NCBI GenBank assembly: GCA_008828725.1
Contig: MEHQ01000128.1
Location: forward strand, 499,902-563,901
DNA: 64,000 nucleotides
Direction of reading: 5' to 3'
Source of the DNA: Saccharina japonica
Taxonomy: Eukaryota > Sar > Phaeophyceae > Laminariales > Laminariaceae
The notes below the pieces were generated by a model. The model searched no databases. It saw only the letters and a program-made list of their open reading frames with translations, and was not told where the DNA came from. Positions within the stretch are counted from its first letter, which is position 1. Each line of letters starts with the position of its first letter. The translations under genes and the position numbers were made by a program. Below, piece after piece: positions 55,340-64,000 of the stretch.

Positions 55340-56284
55340 GTGCGATAATAGACAACGTTTGTGTCGTGGCTGGTGGTGGTGGCGGTAGGGTGCGGATGAG
55401 GCGCGAGGATGGGTTGAGAGGGTTGGTTATAGTGGTGGCTGTGGTATTGGTGGTGGTGGTATTGGGGATGCGGGCAGTGGTAATGGTTATGGTGCTGGTG
55501 GTGGTCGTGGAAGTAAGGGTGGTGGTGGTGGTGTTGGCGTTGACGGTGGGGGTGGTGGGGTTGGTGGTGGTGGGGTTGGTAGTGCTAGTTATGTTGGTGT
55601 TGGTGGTGGAGGCTGTGGCGGTGGGGATAGTAGTGCAGTGAAATATATCACCAGGCCAAAATTAAAACGAACATGTAAGGTGTCGACAATAGTATGCTGC
55701 CGTTCTACTTATTATCGGTATTCCCTTCTCGACACAAAGACCGAAAACAACAAAAACCAAATGTACCAGGTATTTTATACCTCGTATGTATCCACAACCA
55801 TACTGCTTGCAGTAGAAAAAACAGCTGAAGACTCCTTGCCGGGTTCGTTTTGGTAGGTTGATGCAACTTAACCCTTGTCACCGCTGCAAAATATGTTCAA
55901 CCATGCTTCCGACTAGCTGTAGAGGGATTGGCCCCTATGTTTCCAACTATCTGTAAAGGCATTGACCCCTTTGGGATGGACCCCTTTTAGGGATGTAAGG
56001 GATATTAGGGATAAGTGGGATGTAACGGATATGAGAGGTATAACGGATAGCGACTAAAACAATGGTAACTTTGGTCTCATCAGCCGTCTACTTTGTTTGT
56101 GTACGTACCAGGCGCGGAAGCAAATCGTTAGTATCGGTGTTTTATTTTTTTATTTTATCGCCTACTGTTTCCCTCAGCCAGCTCTGCCCCTGTCCTTGAC
56201 AGCTAGAGGCCAAATGCGATCGTAGCGGGGACAACAGACGCTTACCCTCCGCCATCGCGTCTGCCCCCCACCGCGCCCACGCAG

Positions 56285-56353
56285 GCCTTGCGCGTGCCGC
56301 TGTCCTGCCTATCGTTCGGCGGCATCAAGGACAAGATGGGCATCACAACTCAG
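56285..56353 (+). CDS. PUS7: PUS7 exon 5, copy 2 (catalytic motif)
   Basis: Same as 40297-40365, with FGGIKDKMGITTQ and the catalytic Asp. Confidence 0.87.
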
Positions 56354-56382
56354 GTACTGAGCCAGGAAGCATTTTTCAAGGA

Positions 56383-56838
56383 TATGTTTAGCAGGGTATG
56401 TACTCTGGGAGTACCCGAGTACCTACCCGGATATACGGTGTACTCTAGGGGTACCCGGGTACTTACCCGGATATACTCCTGGGGTACCCGGGTAACCACC
56501 CGGATATACGGTATACTCTAGGGGTACCCGGGTACCTACCCCGATATATTCTGGGGGGACACGGGTAACCTACCCGGATATACAGTTACTCTAGGGGTAC
56601 CCGAGTACCTAGCCGGATATATACTCTGGGGATTCCCGGATAACTACCCCGATTTATACTCTGGGAGTACCCGTTTACCTATCCGAGTATGTCTGGGGGT
56701 ACCCGGGTACGTACCCGGTTATGTAGCTTATATACTCTGGAAACACCCAGTTACCTACCGGAGTATGTATAGCAGTACCCGGGTATCTACCCGAGTATGT
56801 CTGGGGGTAGCCGGATACCTCCCCGAGTATGACCCAAA
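56383..56838 (+). repeat. GGGTACCCGGGTA array (duplicate of 40395-40850)
   Basis: Same degenerate units in PUS7 intron 5. Confidence 0.78.
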
Positions 56839-56889
56839 CAGTCAATTTGGTAACCGGGTACTCGAAGTGTATCTTCCGTACTACATCCT

Positions 56890-57043
56890 AGAGCTGGTCA
56901 CGGGTCAGGAGATCAACATCTCACGGGTCGGGTCGGGTCTGGAGGTCCTAAAACATCTCACGCGTCGGTTCGGGATCGGGTTAGGTGACCCGACCCGACC
57001 CGACCCGACCCGCGAGGTTTGACCCGACCCGTGAACAGCCCTG
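56890..57043. mobile_element. hAT-like CGGGT MITE (duplicate of 40902-41055)
   Basis: Same structure and CAGCCCTG end. Confidence 0.58.
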
Positions 57044-57153
57044 CTCAGTACACCCTTGCATTTTTTTTTGGTGCCGCTACGAGTGGACACTCTGTTTTTA
57101 AGAAGGCATGCTTTTCCCCCGCGCGTCCTCCTCCGGGATAGATCGGCCAACAA

Positions 57154-57240
57154 CCCCCTCCCCTTCTTCTGCTCCGTCTCGAAAGGGGTGCGTGATCAAC
57201 GGTCGAATTACTAAGGCAAGCAATAACCCCTCTCCCCTCT
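57154..57240 (+). repeat. 75-bp dispersed repeat (duplicate of 41166-41250)
   Basis: Same diverged copy. Confidence 0.7.
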
Positions 57241-57354
57241 CGCCTTTCCCGAGGCGTTGTGACTGTGACGGATTATTGTTTTGCAATGAAATGGCGTCGC
57301 CAGCCGACTATATGTTGTTCTACTCCCGCCCCAGGCACCCTAGCCTGGAGTTTT

Positions 57355-57556
57355 CAGGGCTGTTCATTATAGTCATGAACCCAGCCTGCGGGTCGGGTCG
57401 GGAAATATTCGAAATCTGAACGGCCGGGTTGGGTTGGGTCGCATCGGGTCAGGAGGTTTTCAAACTCTCACGGATCGGGCCGGGTCACGCTTACCCGACC
57501 TGACTCGACCAGATCCGACCAGACCCGCGAGGTTTGATCCGACTCGTGAACACTAT
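57355..57556. mobile_element. hAT-like CGGGT MITE (duplicate of 41367-41568)
   Basis: Same CAGGGCTGTTCA left end. Confidence 0.6.
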
Positions 57557-58619
57557 TTTTGGTCTTGAACGAAAAAACAATCGTAAAATGGAAGGAAGCC
57601 TACTGCAAGGCCAATATGTTGGGAGGCAATAATTTCGATGCCAGTCACACCTATAGCATATCTGCCACACTATTAGTACCGTATCAAGTCTACTGTAGAT
57701 GGTCGTCCGTCGTCACAGGCCTAATTTTTCGTCTCCTGCCGTAGGTGCTGTACGGTGCATGCAGTGCAAGCTTACGTTACGGTAGTTTCGACGCAAGTTG
57801 TCGTCGTTACGTCGCAAGGTTTTTGTCCCGAGTTATAATGCGTTACGAGATCCACGTGACACGCTACACGTCGTCCAAGAGAAGTTGCGGGTCATAATAT
57901 ACACAAAGTTTTACATAGTGCGCTACAAGTCACAATATCTGCCCTCCCTTACAAGCCCTTTCCCGAACAAACCCGGGTTTGAGGGAGTTGCGTGTCATGC
58001 TACGCTTAATACAAGTTTCATCGATATTCACTTTGCAATATTTGAACATTAAGCTGAAACACGAGTTTCTAAGCTACGCCTTAACGCAAGACTTCCAAGT
58101 CACGCCAAAATGCAAGGCTTCCCAAAGTTATGAAACGCTACCAGGTACCAGTATGTCACACGTTACGCTGCAACGTTCAACGCTTACAAGTTACATTTCA
58201 TTTTCTAAACGGTACGCTGCAGGCGGTCACTTTTGGCTGTTATTTCCTGTCGGTGCCGTCCACTAAGCCGGAGGAAGTGCGAGCAGTGAACATAATCATA
58301 ACTACCATTGTCCAGACACTTCCAACTACTGGACCGGCTCCGGTTTAGATTGTCCGGACAGTCCCAACTGGTCGACATTACCCGAAATCGTGGCTGCGAT
58401 TGAACTAAGCGGTTTTGTCTAGGTTGCCCAGGACCTGACCTTTTTTCGACGCTGGCACCTAACGCTTGTATCCTTCCAGAAATATTCAAACCACCGGCGA
58501 AAAATTAGGCTTGGTGACTAAGCCAAATCATTGTATATAGGGCTGTGAGGTGGCTAATTACAAGTCGCAGACTAGTCACTAGTTGGCTAGGTTTCGAGTT
58601 AGATACGCGTGGCAATTTG

Positions 58620-58863
58620 CAGAGCTCTTCACGGGTCATGACCCGACCCGCGGGCCAGGTCACACGGGCCGGGTCAGGAAGTTTTTGAGTCTCACGGGTC
58701 GGGTTGGGTCAGGTCGGGTCGGGTCGGGTCGGGTGGGGTCGGGTCAGGAGGCTTTCAAATTCTCACGGGTCGGGTCACCCGTACCCGACCCGACCCGACC
58801 CGACCCGACCCGACCCGACCCGACCCGACCCGCGAGATTTGACCCGGCCCGTGAACAGCCCTG
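58620..58863. mobile_element. hAT-like CGGGT MITE (shorter duplicate of 42632-42920)
   Basis: Same ends, with 45 bp of the left CGGGT part missing. Confidence 0.66.
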
Positions 58864-59087
58864 GTAGTTTTACTGAGTGTTACGTCTTTGTGTCTTACAG
58901 GCACGTTTGTGGTGCGACGTGTGTTTTATGTTGATAAATGCTACGTAAGAGTACGGCGCCGCGCAACTGGTAACTAATAATAGTCGCGAAGTCCATCCGA
59001 AGCATGCCTACTCACAGCGCTACGAGATCACAGCGAGAACTGCAGCCCCTCTCCATGTTCCTCTGCACCCCTCTTGTCTGGATACAG

Positions 59088-59191
59088 GTGTGCGCCGTGA
59101 GAGGAGTTCCACCCGCCAAAATCATCAAAACCAACGGATCTATTGCAGGGGTCACCGTTGGCAACTTGTCGTACTGCGACCGCGGCCTCAG
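59088..59191 (+). CDS. PUS7: PUS7 exon 6, copy 2
   Basis: Same as 43145-43248, encoding VCAVRGVPPAK...VGNLSYCDRGL. Confidence 0.85.
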
Positions 59192-59848
59192 GTACGAAGC
59201 GACTTGACGAAAACATACATCGTCGTGCATATGTAAGAGCGTTTATTTTTCCAAAGCTGAGCCAATTAGAGACATCGCCTTAAAAACTTCCAGTATACTA
59301 TCGTATATAGAACGTTTCGTTTTTCAAAGCTGAGCCAATCAGAGCCATCACGTTAAACATGCATTATCATAGGTACACAGAACGTTTGGTTTTTCAAAGC
59401 TGCCATTGCCTTGGCTGTGCTGACGGCCCTTGGGGATTTAGAAGCACGCGGGTAACTTCCGGCGGAGGAAATCCCATGTGTTTTGTCAGTGGCAATGTTT
59501 GTGCCCTCCCTAGTGGTGCTGTTTGGGTGGTCCGCCGATTTCCGAACGTTTGTTTTTGTCGAGGTACGTGTTTTTGTTTTACACAAAATGAAGCTGTGTA
59601 AACCACGCTTGCCTTTGCTCGTCGCCTTGGATCGCCATCTGATGATAACAATGATATAATAGCAGCAACAACAACAACAGTATTGAGAAGCGACGTGTTT
59701 AAAATAGCTCGTGTACGAATCGCAGCATACCCTTCTTTCTTTTCTCTTATTTTTGCTGTGGCTATACCCACGCGCACCCAACCACCCTCGCGCACCCGCC
59801 TTCACAGAAGCATGTTTTTTTCGTTAACCCATACCTGGTACAGTAGTT

Positions 59849-59968
59849 GGGGGGGGCAGAGTAAATCGTAGTACCGAATATGGTGTATATACATGGGGGA
59901 TAACTATTTTTTGGTCCATCGTAGGTTCTGAGTACTACCAGGTATGTATAAGTATTACTATGCCCCCC
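59849..59968. mobile_element. CATAGTAAA-type MITE (duplicate of 43906-44025)
   Basis: Same GGGGGG(GG)CAGAGTAAA and TTACTATGCCCCCC ends. Confidence 0.62.
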
Positions 59969-60062
59969 GTAGTACTCCAAAAACGAACCCACACTAATTC
60001 CAAGTGTTTTGTCCCAAAAAAATGTATTTGCAGCAATAAAGGGGTCGACAACAGACCTCCGT

Positions 60063-60225
60063 GCGACTCGCCCAGTACCTCACGGCGCTTCGCCATTGGT
60101 GCAAGCAATGTCTGCCTGGTCGGCGATGCAAGCAATGTCTGCCTGGTCGGCGAAAACCCAACGTGTGCCGTCCCGGCATTGTAGGGATGCGAGGGTCTAT
60201 GGTCATACGACTACGGCCATGCATG
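60063..60225 (+). repeat. 130-bp dispersed repeat, rearranged relative to block B1
   Basis: Here the unit GCAAGCAATGTCTGCCTGGT, then CGGCGA, is repeated twice, whereas block B1 has a different sequence at the same place. Confidence 0.75.
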
Positions 60226-60303
60226 AAAATGAAGTACCCCCCCCCCCCCCGCGCCCCTCCCGATGCTGGCGCATCGGTTTATCGTGCGCGCCTCAAATGG
60301 CAG

Positions 60304-60481
60304 CTTGGGAGACCTGTCTGGAAATCGATTCGAAGCAGTCATCCGAGGAGCGAATGTACCCGCAGCGAGGGTGGAGGTTTCGCTTCGAGAGGCATGTTCG
60401 ACCGGGTTCGTCAACTTTTTCGGCACGCAGAGGGTCGGCGCGCCGTCAGCTTCCGCGCGGGGGCAGCCGCTACCGTATCAG
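60304..60481 (+). CDS. PUS7: PUS7 exon 7, copy 2, with GC donor, linked to exon 8
   Basis: Same as 44345-44522. Here the next exon (60859) does follow: PLPYQ at the GC donor TATCAG|GCGAGA joins IGRDLLSGDWEAA in phase 0. This matches the uninterrupted Pus7 segment (YQ.GR..L...W), which fixes the splice site. Confidence 0.85.
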
Positions 60482-60858
60482 GCGAGAGGGGTGTTGGCTG
60501 GGTTTGGGGCTCCGTGGCGCTGGCGCTTTGTGTCGTACAGTGTTTCATTCCCCTCAACAAGGGATGGTAGGGATTAGAAGGAGCCTCTCCGCCCTGACGA
60601 TGGATCGGCCATAAGTTTGAGTTAGCAGGTCGCCCGAACGAATTACGAAACGTATGAGATGGCAGGCATTATAAACATATACGTACGGACCGTCAAAACA
60701 ATGTATATCCTAGGTACAACCCTTCAAAGAACCGATCGGAATGCTACCTATATTATATTAGTATGATATATCCTTCATGAGGTCATTTAAAACCCGTACG
60801 TATGCTCCCCTGTTTCACCATCCCTGTTAAAATATTGTGTCGTGCGCCCCCTGTCCAG

Positions 60859-61016
60859 ATCGGGAGGGACCTGCTCTCGGGTGACTGGGAGGCGGCCGTG
60901 AGGAAGGTTCTTCTACCCAGAGACAGCGACCCTCCTTTCCTGCATTCCGCTCTTTGCGAGCTGCGGCAGGGCAAGATTAGCGCGAAAAAATGCGTTTCGC
61001 GGGTCAAGGGGAACAA
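60859..61016 (+). CDS. PUS7: PUS7 exon 8
   Basis: A 158-nt exon between CCCTGTCCAG and AACAA|gtgagt. It encodes IGRDLLSGDWEAAVRKVLLP, RDSDPPFLHSALCELRQG and KISAKKCVSRVKGN, ending two bases into an Asn codon. It is the helical insert of eukaryotic Pus7 that follows the QRFG motif. Single copy in the window. Confidence 0.88.
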
Positions 61017-61487
61017 GTGAGTTGCCAAACATGTATGTGTGTTTCTGTTACCGCGCTATACAACACATCACGCCAGGATGCACGTGTGCAATGGGCAGGA
61101 GGGGGGGGGGGTGTACTCATGCCACCTCTCTGCCTTTTGGGATCGGTGGTTTAGCACCGTTCCTTTCCAGCGGTGGCGAGACGCCGGGGGCACAGCGAAC
61201 GTTCCTGGTAATTTTCCTCAGGTCGGGCGGTAGACGTTTCTTCTCCACCTTTACCACCGGAGGGTACTGCACGAGTCGTCTTTCGAGCTAGCCGCCGCTG
61301 GCGTCGGTCCCGGCTAACCGCCTCAGCCTATCAACATGCCTGTTCGGCGCGCCATATAGAAGACTCGGCCTGTTGGTAAATATGCCAGGAGACGGCAAAT
61401 TAGGCCTTTGACGGCCGGCGGCTTAGACTCAAGGTACTGGCACTCGACAGTCAGTAATAGTCACTGTAGTCAGTACCAGGTAGTAGT

Positions 61488-61562
61488 CACTAATAGTCAC
61501 TAATAGTCACTAATAGTCACTAATAGTCACTAATAGTCACTAATAGTCACTAATAGTCACTA
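61488..61562 (+). repeat. 10-bp tandem repeat (TAGTCACTAA)
   Basis: Seven or more perfect head-to-tail copies of the decamer. Confidence 0.95.
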
Positions 61563-61649
61563 CTACCCGTATCGTGGCACGCCTCTGCTGCTGGGGTACC
61601 GTTCATGCATCGACACCCTGAACCGATATACCTGGTGGTGTGCAGTGTT

Positions 61650-61715
61650 GTCTGCCTGCTTGCCTGCTTGCCTGCTTGCCTGCTTGCCAGCCTGCTTGCC
61701 TGCCTGCCGACCTTA
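61650..61715 (+). repeat. GCCTGCTT tandem repeat
   Basis: About eight copies of GCCTGCTT with variants. Confidence 0.85.
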
Positions 61716-62060
61716 CCTGCCCGCTCGGCGCGCCGTATAGAGCGCATTGCCTGCCGGTGGGCGACCTTGCCTGCTGCTGCGGTACCCCTCACGTATCGGA
61801 CCCGTGCTTCGATAAATATAGCATTGGTTTCTGCCTTCCAAGGCAAAACATTCTGGCGGGGCATGTCAACTCTCAAATCGTTGATCCCATTTTTTTTACG
61901 ATGCATTTCGAATACTGTAATACCTACGATTGGCCGAGATTAAGCGACCACGTCTTCTCGAAATCTGTTTTTTTTTTGGGGGGGGTGCTAAACCTAACGT
62001 AGTATGAGCCATCAACACTCCCCACATTGCGCGTTTTCCTGTGCTTTGTATTTCCTCCAG

Positions 62061-62136
62061 CCGGCTTTCTATTGAGCGATTGGTTCTTCACGGTCTTGTG
62101 CGCTATGGCGCGTCGGCCTTCCAAGCAGCTATCCAG
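62061..62136 (+). CDS. PUS7: PUS7 exon 9
   Basis: A 76-nt exon between TTTCCTCCAG and ATCCAG|gtgagt. The first base completes Asn from exon 8. It encodes RLSIERLVLHGLVRYGASAF, then QAAIQ, matching the Pus7 helix before R.MY.HAYQS.VWN. Phase 0 out. Confidence 0.85.
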
Positions 62137-63442
62137 GTGAGTTAAAAAACAAAATGTCTGTCGCGCATTTCGCACCTGAAGTTTCTAGGTTCCACCCAAG
62201 GGAAAGGGTTTGATTCCATGTAACATGATAATATGAGGTGGAATGGGTGCAGCGATAGACACGTGCTACGGTAGAGGTGCATCCTTTTGCCTTGTAAGGG
62301 TGGTCACTTATCACCTGAGGAGCTCTATACCCCACCCAATAACTGATTTTGAGGGGGAAAAAAGCGCAATCCCAATGAACAATCTCATAATAGGGCTATT
62401 ATGGGGGGGGCATAGTAAACACTAGTAATACTAGTAATACTAGTAAACAGGACCTACGGTATACACAAAAACCTACATGTTTTCCTATTTTTACTAGCAA
62501 TAGTTGGTCCTATTTACTATGGTCCCCCGTTATAGGCATGCAAAAACAAAACAAAAAAAACGTATAGCAAAAACAAGACTTGACATTCCGACAGTTTTGG
62601 GTTAAGGAGCTTAAAAATAGCTTCTTAACCCGTTCTTCAGAAAATAGTTTAGCGAAAAAGTGCTACGTACTCGTGTCCCTATCGTAGCACGCGTCGATAG
62701 GGGTGCGAGCACTTTTTTGGACCACAAAAAACAAAAACGCCTCTTGACTGATGGGGCCTTCTTAACTGTGAAACAACTGCATCCAATTTCGTTCACTTTA
62801 TTTTTTTTATTTTTTTCCCATACAAGCCTTGGCCGTGGGATTGGTCATTGTTAGGTTAAGGTTAAGCGTACACGTTTTCTTCTGTAGCTGTTTTTTGGGC
62901 GACTTACTAATAGTGCTATAGTGGCTTAGCGATAACGTGAAGCTCCTCAAGTGAGGAAAGCTCAGGAAAAATTGCAGGTGCCTTGTCGCACCCCTGCCTT
63001 ACCGGGCGCCAGGTAACGAGGCGTATCTCTATTTCGACGTCCGCAGGGGGGCACACTTTTCACCCCTCGGACAGATGATCGATTCCCACCTTATCGTAAT
63101 CTACTGTATGATCTGTATGCTCTAGCTCATGTTGCCGGGTGGGACCCGTCTTATCTGCATGGTTTAGCACATGTTTCCCTGGGTTGGATTTTGCACTATG
63201 CCGGTCCTGCAGCAACCTCTTACAACGGCAGGCGAGAAACTAGATGATCTGTATGATCTGTATGATATGTTTGAACTGTAGATGATCTGTCCGAGGTGTG
63301 ATTTGTTTTCGGCCTGTCGTGGGGCGCCTCCTCCGGCCGACACAGCGAAACCAGTGTGCCCCGTCTCATCGACCCTGCTCGTTTACCACCCAAAAAACCC
63401 ACACACGACCCCCCCCCCCCCCCCCGCGCCCACCCCGCCCAG
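62137..63442. other. PUS7 intron 9
   Basis: Contains an intact CATAGTAAA MITE (62403-62528), an inverted pair CTACGTACTCGTGTCCCTAT/AGGGGTGCGAGCAC near 62660-62712, and ATGATCTGTATG repeats near 63100-63300. No gene seen. Confidence 0.45.
62403..62528. mobile_element. CATAGTAAA MITE, without SINE
   Basis: GGGGGGGGCATAGTAAAC to TTTACTATGGTCCCCC, about 126 bp, with ACTAGTAAT repeats inside. In reverse complement it matches the MITE at 14507-14957 on both sides of the nested SINE, so it shows the uninterrupted state of the family. Confidence 0.78.
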
Positions 63443-63904
63443 TGTGTTCCCTACGGAATGCGAACGATGTGGGTGCATGCCTACCAGAGTCACGTGTGGA
63501 ACTGCGTGGCCAGTGCCAGGGTCCGCCTCTTCGGACCCCAAGCTGTACCTGGGGATCTAGTCGTGCCCGCCGACTCCTCGGTACCCGGGGATGTCACCGA
63601 GTCATCCCCTACCCCCGGTGGCCTGAAAGCCTCCGGTGTTGAGGTGGGCACTCCCGGCGTGAAAGCTGTTGGAGGAGGGGACCCGGAAGAGCTGACAGAA
63701 GGGGGGCTTGGAACAGCGGGGAAGGACGAGAGCAGGGGGCTGCCAGACGCGACCGGGACCCCGAACCGCGGAGGGCAGAGGGTAGAGGTGTTGACCGAAG
63801 CGGCGATTGACGAAGCCGCGGCGCGGGGCGTAACGCCTCGAGACCTGCTGCGACGAGTGGTATTGCCGTTGCCGGGGACTTCGATCAGCTATCCCTCGCA
63901 CGAG
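63443..63904 (+). CDS. PUS7: PUS7 exon 10 (gene continues beyond the window)
   Basis: A 462-nt exon after a C-rich tract ending CCGCCCAG, ending CACGAG|gtgagc, phase 0 both ends. It encodes CVPYGMRTMWVHAYQSHVWN and then CVASARVRLFGPQAVPGDLV. This is the Pus7 motif R.MY.HAYQS.VWN plus the PGDLV strand. A Gly/Pro/Glu-rich linker follows, then VLPLPGTSISYPSHE, like the family's lPl.G..I.YP. The C-terminal part of the enzyme, roughly 100-200 residues, lies right of the window. Confidence 0.92.
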
Positions 63905-64000
63905 GTGAGCGCGGAATGGGCGTGTCTTAACCCTTTTTCAGAAGTGCTCTCACATTTTTCGGGAAGAGGTTTTCTTGTATAATTTTCGTGGGATGGGTTT

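Larger units (their letters stand above)
53719..60581. repeat. Block B, copy 2 (PUS7 exons 3-7)
   Basis: A direct copy of 37731-44622. Its right end continues into single-copy DNA holding PUS7 exons 8-10, so this is the copy joined to the 3' end of the gene. Confidence 0.93.
61017..62060. other. PUS7 intron 8
   Basis: Contains a partial ATGCCAGGAGACGG MITE end near 61382 and two short tandem arrays (61488-61562 and about 61650-61715). No gene seen. Confidence 0.5.

Noticed and set aside
61488-61562. CRISPR array
   Set aside because: The decamer repeats are directly adjacent without spacers, and the DNA is eukaryotic.

Overview
The window is eukaryotic nuclear DNA. Genes are split into short GC-rich exons with GT-AG boundaries (one GC-AG), introns run to several kilobases, and most of the sequence is microsatellite, MITE, foldback and SINE material. 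I see no operons, ribosome-binding-site logic or complete rRNA or tRNA gene. A GC-rich, intron-rich protist or alga fits best. A stramenopile such as a brown alga is my guess from gene style and the unusual HMA domains, but the sequence does not prove it.

Three protein-coding genes can be recognised. (1) On the minus strand, the N-terminal metal-binding region of a heavy-metal (probably Cu) P-type ATPase or related HMA protein, with HMA domains in tandem; no ATPase core is in the window. (2) On the plus strand, PUS7/TruD-family tRNA pseudouridine synthase. Ten exons were rebuilt by matching splice phases, and the gene runs off the right edge. (3) On the minus strand, part of an NCA2/DGS1-like mitochondrial protein, of which four exons are visible.

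The dominant feature is rearrangement. The window reads A1 (1-18270), C1 (18190-19460), A2 (19462-37677), B1 (37731-44622), X (44623-46008), C2 (46009-47020), D (47050-50293), a 161-bp spacer, D-inverted (50455-53718), B2 (53719-60581), then single-copy DNA to 64000. A carries the HMA gene and PUS7 exons 1-2. B carries PUS7 exons 3-7. C carries NCA2 exon 3. D carries two upstream NCA2 exons. The single-copy right end carries PUS7 exons 8-10. A1/A2, B1/B2, C1/C2 and D/D-inverted are near identical, with differences concentrated inside dispersed repeats. The structure is therefore either a very recent complex duplication with a 3.2-kb-arm palindrome, or an assembly that strung two haplotypes together. 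The order A2-B1 followed by the B2 right flank gives one continuous PUS7 gene. The NCA2 gene (D-C2-X) then sits antisense between the two B copies and is cut at the B1/X junction.

Around the exons are several repeat families: a tRNA-derived SINE (four copies), MITEs with CATAGTAAA ends, hAT-like CGGGT-rich MITEs, MITEs ending ATGTCNGGAGAC, long foldbacks, an ORF-bearing element with inverted ends, and two short dispersed repeats (about 75 and 130 bp) that lie at block junctions and close to splice sites.
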